From assembly GCA_019925095.2 (NCBI GenBank), contig CM034402.1:10489501-10553500 (forward strand): 64,000 bases of DNA, in the 5' to 3' direction. The position numbers and the translations under genes were made by a program. Every line of letters begins with the position of its first letter. Position 1 is the first letter of the stretch. The notes under the pieces are model-generated. The model searched no databases. It saw only the letters and a list, made by a program, of their open reading frames with translations, and was not told the origin of the DNA. This document shows, piece by piece, positions 1 to 10,785 of this stretch. The DNA comes from Dendrolimus kikuchii (lineage: Eukaryota > Arthropoda > Insecta > Lepidoptera > Lasiocampidae).

Positions 1-168
1 CGCACGCGTCCCATATTCAAAGTGTGCGGTTTCGAATTCTGGGCAAAAAGCATGCAACATTGGGACAGTTTTCCCACAAATTATGCATATTGTTACAATT
101 ACCACATGCTAACAACGTTGAAGGAAACCTGCGCATAGAGATGACCGATATCTCAAAACCTTCCTTTA
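1..168 (+). repeat. tRNA-derived SINE (family A), cut by window edge
   Basis: The first bases contain a B-box-like segment (GGTTTCGAATTC). It is followed by a body shared with copies near 5.7 kb and 21.1 kb, including CATATTGTTACAATTACC, GCTAACAACGTTGAAGG and a segment on cold-spot pairs of 'cctgcgcatagagat'. The tRNA-like 5-prime head lies mostly outside the window. The SINE assignment is inferred from the box-B match and the recurrence of the body. Confidence 0.6.
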
Positions 169-336
169 TAGTTTCCTACATTTTCATCATTTAATATTTG
201 TCCATGTAATTTGTATTGTATGTAAGGTTGCGAACAGAAAAAATTTGTGTTAATCATCATATTTCTATTTCTCACAAAAAAGAGAGAAAGCCATACATAC
301 TCTTGCTGGCACAAACAACCCCCCACTAGAGATTGA

Positions 337-870
337 CATCCTGGGTGGGGTATAGATATAGGATACCATTATTTTAAGTAATGTGAGGGGCGGAGAAGGT
401 GGAGGGGAAGGATAGGGAGGAAAACTTACCCCTTCTGCAACCCCCATGTCAAGAAAATGTAGAGTTATTAAGATATTAATGTTTTTGTAAATGTAACCTC
501 AGGTCAGCGAGTATCACAACCAAATTGTAAGCATTATTTAAATAGTTATTAATGAATAGATGGTGTTATTCAAAATTACCAGTATTTTCTAACACAGGTC
601 GCAACAAGCGACTAGAACGGTAAGTTAGGTTAGTCTTTAGATAAAAGCCAGAACAGGCTGGTCACCATTTATTCATCAATAACTATTTAAATGATAGTTA
701 CAAATAGGTTGTGACACTTAATGACTGCTGCACAAAAACATTAATATCTCAAGAACTATAAATGTTCGTGACATAGGGGTTGCAGAAGGGATAAGTATGC
801 CTACCTACTCTCCCCTCCACCGCTTACTTAACATAAAAGTGCCCTATATCTATCTATACGGCACCCGGCA
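337..870. repeat. Large foldback element (imperfect inverted repeat with ~95-bp loop)
   Basis: The segment at about 337-567 is repeated in reverse complement at about 662-870. Matching blocks include TTTAAATAGTTATT plus GATGAATA near the loop, a shared AACATTAATATCT stretch, the CCCCTCCACC / GGTGGAGGGG pair, and GGATGCCGGGTG-like outer ends. The loop (about 568-661) contains GTAAGTTAGGTTAGTC. No coding frame is convincing, and short ORFs on either arm are by-products of the arms. This looks like a non-autonomous foldback transposon. Exact termini and a target duplication were not resolved. Confidence 0.7.
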
Positions 871-1993
871 TCCTTCTTCATTCATTATTAAAAATTTGTA
901 ACAATACAGAGTATTATTTATTCCTAGACTTGCATGGAAAAATGCAATCGATGTTGTCCAAGAGTAAACACAAAGAATAAAATTATTCCAATAATACGTA
1001 AACTGGTGCAACTTTATATTTGGTCGAATGAGTCCTTAGTTACTTTTAAAAAAAATCAAGATTAATTTTATTTTTGGCTTTAGTAAATTATTACAGATTA
1101 CTTCAAATATTGCATTCTATACCTTTGATATAATGAATAAATACCCTACATTTATGTATGAGCAAGTTGTTTTTTTATTGACTATGACATATCCCCAATA
1201 TATTCTACCAATTTTCTATATTACAATCTCCAACAATACAATGATGGCACGTTATTGACAGGTTGCGATGGATTCACTCACCGAAATAAATTCATAATAT
1301 AATTGAATTCTCAAATGTATTTACTGTATTATTGGATTATATGGCTATACAAAAGGCCACTTTACTAAAACTTTTTCACACTTTCGACAGATTTTGTTTT
1401 AAATTTATTATTAATGTTTATTTTCATAAAATTTATATTATCCTACATAATAACAATAATCTTTATTTGCCAGAATGTATGTAGTACGAAACTTGGTACA
1501 ATGATAAGTTGATGTCCTATATATTCTACCATTTTCACGATGTGCAAAAAATAATAATAATTGTAAATTAATTTAATATTTATCATGTACATTATTTGAA
1601 ATTTCGTCTTGTTTAACATACCTATATCTATATTTTTACAATCGCTTAACCAAATAATTTATTAATATTTAATCATCCTCCTATATTATTATTCATTTAA
1701 ATGTTACCTATAATTATATACCTATTACCTATAATTTATTTTAAAATAATATGTATTTCAAGCATATTTATAACATTTGCTAAATGTACATTTTATGTCA
1801 AATACGTATAAGTTATAAATTAATATTATGAAATAAAAGTCAATTAATGTCACATTTATGCTCAGCTACTTGGTATTTTGTTAACAAATGTAGATCATAA
1901 TAAGATTTTCGAATAGTATTTTATATTTTAATAGTATTTTTATTATTATTACAGTGTTTTAATTTATTTTATAATCACATGTAAAAAATTAAT
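871..1993. other. AT-rich sequence, no feature recognised
   Basis: This is very AT-rich intergenic DNA. I see no ORF with protein-family character, no repeat copy shared with the rest of the window and no RNA gene. Confidence 0.6.
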
Positions 1994-2047
1994 ATGTGTG
2001 TGTGTGTGTGTGTTTGTGTGTGTGTATTTGTGTGTGTATGTGTGTGT

Positions 2048-2089
<42 letters not shown>
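1994..2089. repeat. (TG)n microsatellite, imperfect
   Basis: About 95 bases of TG dinucleotides are interrupted by TTTG, TATT and CAGA variants. Open frames across it (Cys-Val repeats) are artefacts of the repeat. Confidence 0.95.
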
Positions 2090-2764
2090 TCAAGCGGTGT
2101 TATTCACCACTTACCAACGGAAGTTATTATTACTTTTATTCCTTTGTCTTCAAAATTGTAACCTATTATACGACATAATATTATATAACAATTTAGAGGA
2201 AAACTTAATTTCAACAAAAAATATAGTTCCACGATCCCGCACTGAAGTCGACGATTTATTAAAGCAGTAATATTTATTTCATAATAAGCCCTTAGTGGAG
2301 ATATTACATAACATATATAAATTCACTTTAATAAATTAAAATATGTATAATACTTCCTTTTCTATTTCCCTTTGACGCAATTCAAACCAAACAATCTCCA
2401 CTTCCGGCAATACATCATATCAAATAAACAGCTGCATTTAGAAATATATATCCCACAAACATTCACAAATAACAGGGTTGAATTATTTAAATTCTTTATT
2501 TGCTTTGAAAATTAAATTGTTATCTGTGGTTCTATTTACATAAGAATAAATTTTAGGGATCGTGTAGACTTATAATATTAGAGTATGACCCTTGTACCCT
2601 ACATAATGGGATATTTGGATACAGTACGTACTCAACTGAACTAACACCCTTTGAGTTAGTTAAGGAGTATGTTATACGAATATTTGAAACACGCCTCTAA
2701 TATTGAAGAATTAAGATATTCACATCTTCACGCGGCCTCGCTCGAGTAGATTTCAGTTACGCGT
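2090..2764. other. AT-rich sequence, no feature recognised
   Basis: Nothing coding or repetitive is recognised in this stretch. Confidence 0.5.
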
Positions 2765-2865
2765 ATTAGCCAATAAACGTTACATTGCTGCACATGGGCT
2801 TTATGGTACGGCACTTCTATATTACATAATAACGAGCGGTACACCCGCCATTTATTCATAGCGAA
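2765..2865 (-). repeat. Diverged SINE family A 3-prime fragment
   Basis: Reading the minus strand, GGCGGGTGTACCGC and the CATTGCTGCACATGGGC block resemble the 3-prime end of the family A SINE. In the 21.4-kb copy that end reads GGGTATACTGTCC followed by CAGCAATGGGACG. The similarity is weak. Confidence 0.35.
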
Positions 2866-3099
2866 ATATTTTTTATTTCAATGATAATGAAAAATCTCCA
2901 TTTGCCATCTTTAAAGATAAATTATAATTTTCCTTGGACGAGTTTGATGCATATACTGACTGTTTTTCTGAAATAAGGAAATGTCCTGATGGTAGTTCTA
3001 TGCCCGAGCAATAGAGCATTTACAGGCCGACATAAGGAATTAAAATGAACACGAGCAATAACGCGTGAAATATTTAATCAAATTAGTAGTATCTTTCAA

Positions 3100-3297
3100 A
3101 TATTTCCATTCAGTATATCAGCCCTTAAACGTCCCATTGCTGGACTTTGAACTTCCAGCACGGTACTTCCTATATCACATAAAAGTAAATTGATATGTTT
3201 TACACATCTCTCGATGTTTCCTTTAAGGCCACCACGTGGTAATTGTAACATAATGCGCATTAGGCCAGAAAAATTAAGCGATATATGTATACCGGCC
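3100..3297 (-). repeat. SINE family A fragment
   Basis: On the minus strand the order is: a CTGGCCTAATGCGCAT block, TGTTACAATTACCACG, an AAGGAAACATCG block, and finally CCAGCAATGGGACGTT plus GGGCTGATA. This matches the body and 3-prime end of the copy at 21.13-21.45 kb. The tRNA-like head is missing, so the copy is 5-prime truncated. Confidence 0.65.
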
Positions 3298-3384
3298 AAT
3301 GAGATGGTGCCCTTGCGCCAGATAGCATCAGAACGGATAAGCTTAGGTATCGCTGCAGTGAACTAACAGCTGATTTCTATATCT

Positions 3385-3597
3385 TAAAATACACATATTG
3401 TACATCCCCAAATTATGCAAGTTGCGCTTGCGTTATGTATAATATACAACGGACTACTCTGTAGCCGATCCCAGACACCCAGACAATAGTAAATAACGGA
3501 GAAAAATCGTTTCCAAAATTTACCATACCAGGAATCGAACCCGGAATCTCTGCGCTGCCGTGATGCTCGCTCAACTACAGAGGCGTCAAATATATTC
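3385..3597 (-). repeat. tRNA-derived SINE (family B)
   Basis: On the minus strand an A-box-like segment (TAGTTGAGCGAGC) is followed about 30 bases later by a B box (GGGTTCGATTCC). These are the two internal RNA polymerase III promoter elements of a tRNA. A ~140-bp body follows (GTCTGGGTGTCTGGGATCGG, then ACGCAAGCGCAACTTG) and recurs at 13.0-13.2 kb. The body and lack of a complete cloverleaf argue against a functional tRNA gene. Confidence 0.7.
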
Positions 3598-3599
3598 AT

Positions 3600-4205
3600 T
3601 TACTTTGCCACTGGTTAAAATTTTACATAAATTCATTACTTGTAGAACAAGTACCTAATTTAAATTTTCTACCAATGGTAAGTTAAGAGAATCAATATTA
3701 AAATATAGAAATACTGATTAGAATAACATTCAAGTCAATCAGGAAAACGTATCAGGATTTTTAGGCAATTAAAAGTGTCTGTGTGCTTATTTTATCTCTT
3801 TGTTTTCTTAGTCCCTAAATTGAAAGTTCAGCATCATAAAAAACAACGTAAGCGAAAGTATAACATGATACAAATGCCATCCCTTTACCTTTTCATGAAG
3901 TTAACTAGAAAATGATAGGTTGGCCCTTTGTTATAACAGCCATTGTTAAATCAGGGCACGTTCCTGGATATAATTTATTTTTATGATGTCGACTCGACCC
4001 CAATGGCGAATGATATGCATGCCCGGAATATAGCCAAAGAGCGTCTGTTTGAACGGCCACTCGCATTGCAATAGTAAACAATGGACACACAGCTAATACT
4101 TACTTTTTAGCATTCGATATCTTCGACTAAGTGCTTATAATTAGTTTAAATATAACCACGAATAACATATACCCGTCTGTTCCTTAAATGGGAACAATTA
4201 TTTAG
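3600..4205. other. No feature recognised
   Basis: Short ORFs only, none with family character. Confidence 0.5.
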
Positions 4206-4530
4206 TTTCCCATATACCTATCCGTGAAAGAATGAAGAAAAAATACAATTTCCTGCGGCCGGGCGGCCTGTCGTAAGAGGCGACAAAACAACCCACAGCC
4301 AGGGCATTTGCCCGACTGGATTGCTACCACCCCTGGTTTAAAGTATGTCGCCATAACAACCTTGAGTTGTGTTCCGGCATTAGTGATCAGATTCCAGTCC
4401 ACCTTTAGAGAGCGACAGCACATTAATGGCATCTTTGGTGTAACAAATGCCCATAGCTGATGGTAACCGTTTGCCATCAGATGGGCCGTCTGCCTATCTG
4501 CTGAAATCATGCAATAAAAAATAAAAATAA
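4206..4530 (+). repeat. ~310-bp retroposon with A-rich tail (family P)
   Basis: It begins near TATCCGTG, followed by ATACAATTTCCTGCGGCC, CCTGTCGTAAGAGGCGAC, AACAACCTTGAGTTGTGTTCC, and ends with GTCTGCCTATCTGCTG then GCAATAAAAAATAAAAA. The same unit with the same start recurs at 11.8, 43.2 and 58.8 kb, and in fragments elsewhere. The A-rich tail indicates LINE-type mobilisation. No tRNA promoter boxes were evident. It may be a SINE or a repeatedly truncated LINE 3-prime end. Confidence 0.7.
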
Positions 4531-4654
4531 AAACAATACCTTCACTTCCTAGAATTTTATAAAACTAATTAAATTGAAATCTCAGTAATCAACTGTATAT
4601 TCCAAAGCTCAGCAAATTACACGTTCATGCATAAGATAATAACGAAAAGTCAGA

Positions 4655-4736
4655 ATTCAAGAAACGAAGGACCCCGGGCTTTGAAGCGAGCACTCCGAAC
4701 GCAACCGGGATTTAACGCTCGGATTATGATGAGCGC
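4655..4736 (+). repeat. RTE-like family C 3-prime tail fragment
   Basis: CGAAGGACCCCGGGC to CGGATTATGATGAGCG matches, in reverse, the end of the minus-strand copy at 36.15-36.44 kb. That copy is the C-terminal coding end of an RTE-like ORF followed by a GAT-type tail. Confidence 0.5.
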
Positions 4737-5658
4737 TGGACGTGAAACTTATACTTTTAAAACTTATACTAATATTAATCACTAACACTTGGAAATAAAA
4801 CAGTTAAAGTTTGTTTGTTTTGATTCTCTGGCGTCAACTTCATTAATATAAATGACGTAATAATAGGTAAAACGCCGTTAATATTTATAATACTGTTATC
4901 TCATCATGGTATTGTATAACTTCCATTAATTTTATATCCGACTATCCCTGTATAGCTTAATATCTACAATTCAGGTTGATAAAGCCTCAAGTCATAATAT
5001 AATTATGTTAATGGCTTTGTAAACATGGTTTGTGTTACTTTTTTTGAAAGGCATGACATAATCTTGTTTTTAATGTACTTGTGTAACGATCGTAGTTTAC
5101 AAATCATTTATTCATTGCTTAGCAATAGTTTCTATATAAACAGTTTTTTTTTTGTTATCTGACAATAATATTTTTAATTTGCAAAGAGCGCAAAATTAGA
5201 TGTGTCCTTGCTACATCTGGGATAATGTTAGTGTTAATGAATGTGTACAAATGGGTCTTGTTTATAGCGTTAAACGGTGTTAATGATTAGCTACATTAGT
5301 GAATATACGTAATCTGTCAATGACGTTAAGCCGGTGTTAACGATTAATAACAATGTCTCATTAGAAATAATGCAGTAAACCCCATCGCTACGTCTGCGTG
5401 AATCGTTCAGTAATACTAACATTCTCGCATGGATGGGTGGATGGATGGAGCAGGGACATGAGCTTAAAAGAACATCAACGTATTGGATGTGTTTTGTAAC
5501 ACCAATTGAATAACAGCTTTAAAGAAGATAAAATTTATTTAAATACGTATGGTTTTGTTACTTACATTTTAACTATTTAGTTTGTTAAAGTTCATACTTT
5601 ATTACACTATATAGTTTGTCATAGACTCATCGTTTAGCTTTAATAGTGCATTTAAAAA
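4737..5658. other. No feature recognised
   Basis: AT-rich intergenic sequence. A short GGATGGATGGGT-like tract lies near 5430. No coding signal. Confidence 0.5.
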
Positions 5659-5659
5659 T

Positions 5660-6240
5660 AAATATATAAATAGCCGTGCAGCTTAGTGGTCAGTCCATGT
5701 GTCCCAAACTCGAACGGCGCGGGTTCGAATTCTGACCCGAAAGCATGAACCACATTGTTTTTCCCAGTCTTCCTCCGCATCTTGATGAGGCACCACGTGA
5801 TCGTAACCATGGATATGACTAAAGCATGCACCAATTTTTTTTCCAGCGTCCCTACGCATCATCATGAGGCACTACGTGATCGTAATCATGTGTATAACTA
5901 AACCATGCACCAATTATTTTTTTTCCAGCGTCCCTACGCATCATGATGAGGCACCATGTGATCGTAACCATGAGTATAACTAAACCATGCACCACCTAGG
6001 TAGTATTCTGACCTAATGTGTATGTTACTATGATAATCACATCCTAAAGGTGAAGTAAAACATCGTGATTAAACCTGCACTTCGAGATAACTTAGGTTTC
6101 AAATCCGCCTTAGACAAGCGTGTCGGGTATACTGTCCGTTCACCTATGAAATGGGAGGCCTCCGAATTCGGTGGACTAGGACTTTTTTGGTCTGTTATTA
6201 TTACCCTTTTTAATAAAATAATGTTTTGAAACAAGGATAT
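5660..6240 (+). repeat. SINE family A with three internal ~85-bp tandem repeats
   Basis: The head contains an A-box-like TAGTGGTCAG and a clear B box (GGGTTCGAATTC) at 5722-5733. The body resumes at about 5990 and ends near 6210 with CGGGTATACTGTCCGTTC and GTCTGTTATTATTA. Between head and body, about 5750-6000 holds three tandem units. Each has TTTTCC(C/A)G, a TCC(T/C)..CGCATC, ATGAGGCAC and GTGATCGTAA.CATG order, and ends in AACCATGCACCA. Other copies lack this expansion. No protein is encoded. Confidence 0.7.
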
Positions 6241-6592
6241 GCAAGAACATCAATAAACAAAAATACATTTAACTGAACATTAAAATGAAACATACTCAAT
6301 CATAACACGTTCTCTCAATAGCGAATTGAAACATTGTTATTCGCAATGGTCCTTCAAACAAAATGTCTGACTTCAATTAACGATGACACGATTTATATTC
6401 ATCCTGTGGATTATCCAGCTTTTCCTCTGTTTTATTTGCATATTTATCTTTTACTTTACTTTCTTCACAATCTTTGTAATACGCAATCATTCTTGGCGTT
6501 GGAATAATTTCTTTGTTTCGTTTTGTATTTAATTAATGTTTCTTAGTCTTGGAAGAGATAAAGTGCTTTCCTGCAGCTCATTCTGTATTATT
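6241..6592. other. No feature recognised
   Basis: Intergenic sequence between a SINE and the TTAA of the piggyBac-like element. Confidence 0.5.
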
Positions 6593-7009
6593 TTAACCCT
6601 TATCGTGGCAAGATTGCTTTTTGGAAGAAAAGCAAAAAAAATGTATATAGGTAGCTTCTTTGGGCTCTAAAACACATCAAAAAAATATATAAAAAAATCG
6701 TGATATGAAAATTTTGGAAAAACAAGATGTATACTATTCTATACATTGCTACACGTACAGTGATTATCGCATTTTTAGGAATGTATATTATGCTATACAT
6801 TGCTATGTTTAGGGAGAGTTGGAATGTTACTGGTAGTTTTTAACATGTACCAAAACATTATTGTAAATAAGATGATTTTAAATAAAAATAACTGTCTTGG
6901 TGGAGGTAAAAATGTTTAATAAAATAAATCTTTCTTGAACAATTTTTTTTATAAAATAATCGTAATGTAATAATTCAGAAACCCTTTTGCTTGCGGTGGT
7001 ACTCCAAAA

Positions 7010-7727
7010 AACAGTTTAATTCTTCACATAACAAAGATGAACCTTACATTTTGTGCACACTGTACTTGCCTGGATGGCTTTGGAGCACTTGCACCTCTGG
7101 TATCCGGTTATTTGCGGCCAATGGTCATATTTGTCATACCGGACATCATCGCATTGTCGTTCAGATACCGGTTTTTTATTTTTTTTTTGTCGGGAAATGC
7201 GTCTAAATTTTTCTCTGAAACGTTTCGACCTCGTTTCAGTAGGCCGCTGTAGATTTCATACCTAAAATCTTTTAGGCGATCCTGCTTTCTAGTGGTGTTG
7301 GTCATTTTGTTATGTCTCCGACGTAAAAGCTAAAAGCTTTGTTGATGCATATATCCAAAAGCTGCGAGAAAATATTCATATACCACCTGTGGGATCTTAT
7401 TCCAGTACGATATAATGTAATCAGCATGTCTGCCAAATCGACACCTCCCATGTGACGATTATAGGCGACACAAGTGGATGCAAGTGGTTGATTTGAAGGC
7501 AAAGATGAAATTGAGGGTAGAGCGTCATAATTACTTTCTGATGGATTAGGAAATACCTGAGTAAGAATAGGTGTAAGAGGTACTTCGGTTGAATCGGCAT
7601 AAATATCATCTGCATACGTTCCTATCTCATCACCAGAAATTTGTAGGAGGTTTAAACTTTCGAGATTGGAATTTATCGATGGCGCTGGAGAACTTTCTGC
7701 TGATCCAATCATGCAAAGCCAAACCAT
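7010..7727 (-). pseudogene. piggyBac transposase remnant lacking the catalytic core
   Basis: A minus-strand frame at 7727-7302 starts with a Ser/Asp-rich acidic stretch, as in piggyBac N-termini. It then joins YNRHMGGVDLADMLITLYRT and RWYMNIFSQLLDICINKAF, the conserved segment after the catalytic aspartates in the DDE_Tnp_1_7 family. A different frame continues as RRKQDRLKDFRYEI (7305-7200). Near 7100-7020 a cysteine-rich tail, CKCSKAIQASTVCTKCKVHLCY, matches the C-terminal zinc-binding domain. The central region with the first catalytic aspartates is absent, and the frame shifts near 7303. The protein should be inactive, and the element would need transposase supplied in trans. Confidence 0.8.
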
Positions 7728-7794
7728 ATTGTATTATAGATAGGTAAATAATGTATGTAATGTTATTTGTTCCTTTATATAGGTAGGTAGTCAC

Positions 7795-7893
7795 ACAGTA
7801 ATAATAATAGTAGTATTTTTTGTGGGAATCGAACCCACAACTTTGTGTTTCACTTTCTATAACCACTTTATCAACGAGGCAGTCAAACATTAG
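7795..7893 (-). repeat. tRNA-like SINE fragment inside the piggyBac-like element
   Basis: On the minus strand an A-box-like GTTGATAAAGTGG is followed by a B box GGGTTCGATTCC within about 60 bases. Spacing resembles a tRNA, but the acceptor arms do not pair convincingly. It resembles the SINE heads at 3.5 kb and 13.2 kb. Confidence 0.5.
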
Positions 7894-8443
7894 TACAACT
7901 GTCTTTTAAATTGTAATAAAATTGGTTTAGTATATAAGATAGACATACTTGCAATTTAAATTTTATAGTAAAGTCCAAAAAAATATTGATACCGAGAAGT
8001 TAGCAATGTATATTATTCTATACACCACCAACGAAAGGTAAATTACTGCAACTGCGGCATTGTATAGTATAATATACGTTAGTAAAAAACACGCCAAAAA
8101 CATGCTAATTCTCATAGCGACAACAGCATATATATAACAATGTGTAAGAACACACATTTAGGCATGTGTATTTTATAATAAACATACATATTTAGGGGTA
8201 CAAACATAAAAATAAAATAAAACTTACCTTAGATAAACCTGAGCGGCGCACCTTGACGGTTATTTTTCACAACTGATTTAAAATTATGACAGATAAACTA
8301 CTATTTTTATTTTTGAAGCATAAATAAACGTCTAGAAATGTCATATGTTTAATAAAACTAAGTTAAAAATTATTTTATAGTGATCATATATTTTTATAAA
8401 GTTGTATGTATGGTATACTATACAAAATGAAGATAAGGGTTAA

Positions 8444-9898
8444 AATAGCTCTTGTTATTTTTTGCATTTTAAATATGTTTTTTTAGTTTTTAAATTTAAA
8501 TGATGTAAAAATTATATACTTACGAGTAACTTTTGCTCCTTAATATCAGTACTTTAGCGTTAGAAAAAACCTCATTTAATTTATAATATTAAAAATAATA
8601 TGACAATGACTATTTAAGAGTGATTTTTATCTCATATATCATCATCATTGTCTTCACATTAAATCAGCCCTGAAGCCCTGGTTTTGCTTTTTTACTTTTT
8701 TCTATTAGTATTCCATTTAGTAAGAAATAAAATAATATTACAGAGTCGATAAAAAATATAGTAGATTATTACAGGAGGGGCGAAAGTCACCTATTTAGGC
8801 ATGAGATAGTTTGGCGCACGAGCGTAGCGAGGACGCTAATAGTTAGAGTGCCCAAATTGGTCTTTCACCATAGGTGAACACTCTGCTCACTCACTTAATT
8901 CACCTAGGTATATAAAAAACCTAATCAAGATTTTATGTAAGAAAAACAAAGTTACTATCGAGGGTTTTATTCGCGGCGTAACTCTCTATATAAATAAATA
9001 AATATAAATATAACCAACTATATCGAAAATATGTTACATGTATAACGGCCACGCCAGCCCGAATCTTAAATTTATTCTCAATTTCTCTACAGCATTGTCT
9101 AGTAGCATATACGAGTATGTACGTAAATTACATATCCCTACTAAATATCATCCATATAAATTCAAGAAAAGTGACTGTAAGATAGAAATAGACGGCTGAA
9201 CATAACGAATCATAAGGGTTTCGTTTTTCTAAAAAATGCCTATACTAGAACACTAAAATTATTCTTTATTCCACTTAGTTTGATAAAAGACTCAATTTGA
9301 ATTATTTCGTTTTTAAAACAAATGCCGTCGAAGCAAGTTAATAATTATGAATAACGCGTCCGTATTCTACCTAGTAATTAAACATTTAATAAACGCTCAA
9401 AATATCCATAAATTGTATACGTCGCGCGACCTTCTCACGCCCCGGGCATTTAAAAGTAGTTTTTAATTTAGACTAATTGTAGGTTTACTGTTTATTCTAG
9501 AATCTAAATTAAAGTAATAAAAATAATTATAAAGTTTTTTCAAACAACTATTTTAATTAGTATATCAAACTAAATTAATTAATTGCCTTTTTTCCTATTT
9601 CAAATTGTACAAAAGTTAGTAAAGAGCACAGCTTTAACGACGCATCTAAGTTTTCTATATTTTATGCAAAACAAAAATTTTGGATTATTAAGGTCATTAA
9701 GACGTATAATTAATAACTGATGCTGTATGTGTATACGGTCCGCATTGCGGACAAAATTACTTACTGAGCTTGACCTCATGTCAATATAACTCAATAATTC
9801 ATCACGCCTTACAAAACAATACTGAACAAGGATATAATAATTTAGGCCAATCCGGATTTCAAGATTTTAGAATTATGCTTACGAATAAATCCATATTA
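8444..9898. other. AT-rich intergenic sequence, one unidentified GC-richer patch
   Basis: Around 8770-8910 is a patch with CGCACGAGCGTAGCGAGG and CACCATAGGTGAACACTC that looks like a repeat fragment, but I could not pair it with another copy here. The rest is AT-rich with no coding signal. Confidence 0.45.
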
Positions 9899-10003
9899 TC
9901 CCTATTAATATTATAAATGCGAAAGTAACTCTGTCTGTCTATCTGTCTGTCTGTCTGTTCCGTTTTCACGGAAAAACTACTGGACCGATTTGGCTGAAAC
10001 TCA

Positions 10004-10047
<44 letters not shown>
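10004..10047. repeat. (TA)n microsatellite inside H4 copy 1
   Basis: About 22 TA units sit in the position where the other H4 copies carry only a short TATATATAT. Confidence 0.9.
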
Positions 10048-10055
<8 letters not shown>

Positions 10056-10337
10056 TTTTCGATGCCAAGAATGAACATAGGATACTTTTTATCCCGAAAA
10101 ACGGGATAGTTTCCGGGATAAGAATATATTTGTCTGTTTGTTTGTTATGCTCTTACGGAAAAACTACTGGACCGATTTGGCTGAAAATCGGTATATATGT
10201 AATTTTCATACCGAGGGTAGACAAGGGATATTTTTCATCCCGGACAATGAGATAGATTTTGGGATAGATTTATGTAAAGGTTATCCCAAAAGTTTTGGTT
10301 GGTTTTGTGATTTGCCATTTTCATCATTTTGGTTATT

Positions 10338-10785
10338 TTGACCGTTTTGCTCTTTTTGTCTTTTTTGCTCTTTTTCTCTTTTTTGTCCTTTTTGCTTTTT
10401 GACCTTTTTGCTCCTTTTGTCCTTTTTGATCTTTTTGTTCTTTTTGTCCATTTGGCTCTTTTGCTATTTTTGCTCTTTTTGTCCTTTTTGATCTTTTTGC
10501 TCTTTTTTGTCCTTATTATCCTTTTTGTCCATTTTGCTCTTTTGCTGTTTTTGCTCTTTTGTCCTTTTTGCTCTTTTTCTCTTTTGCTCTTTTTACTCTT
10601 TTTTTGTCCTTTTTGCCCATTTTGGTCTTTTTGCCCATTTTGCTCTTTTGCTGTTTTTGCTCTTTTGTCCTTTTTGTCCATTTTGTCCTTTTTGATCTTT
10701 TTGTTCTTTTTGTCCTTTTTGACAATTTCGCTATTTTTCTCTTTTTGTCCTTTTCGCTCTTTTTGTCCTTTTTGTCATTTTTTTA
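10338..10785. repeat. Degenerate 9- to 11-bp pyrimidine-rich minisatellite in H4 copy 1
   Basis: Variants of CTTTTTGTC and CTTTTTGCT repeat for about 450 bases directly after the H4 motif TTGCCATTTTCATCATTTTG. Open frames through it on both strands (Leu/Phe- or Lys-rich) are artefacts of low complexity. Confidence 0.85.

Larger units (their letters stand above)
6597..8439 (-). mobile_element. piggyBac-like DNA transposon, internally deleted, with TTAA target duplications
   Basis: TTAA occurs at 6593-6596 and 8440-8443. Between them the element starts CCCTTATC and ends GATAAGGG, an 8-bp terminal inverted repeat of piggyBac type (CCC start, TTAA target). Length is about 1.84 kb, shorter than autonomous elements, which run about 2.4 kb or more. 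The inside encodes a minus-strand piggyBac transposase remnant. Palindromic motifs of the form GTATA-CTATAC recur near both ends (about 6725, 6783, 8005, 8055, 8410) and could be transposase-binding subterminal repeats. A tRNA-derived SINE fragment lies inside. Confidence 0.85.

Noticed and set aside
3385..3597. Possible tRNA gene from A and B box matches
   Set aside because: Acceptor and anticodon arms do not pair properly, and the same head is followed by a repeated SINE body elsewhere. The same applies to 7795-7893, 13140-13205 and 21132-21200.
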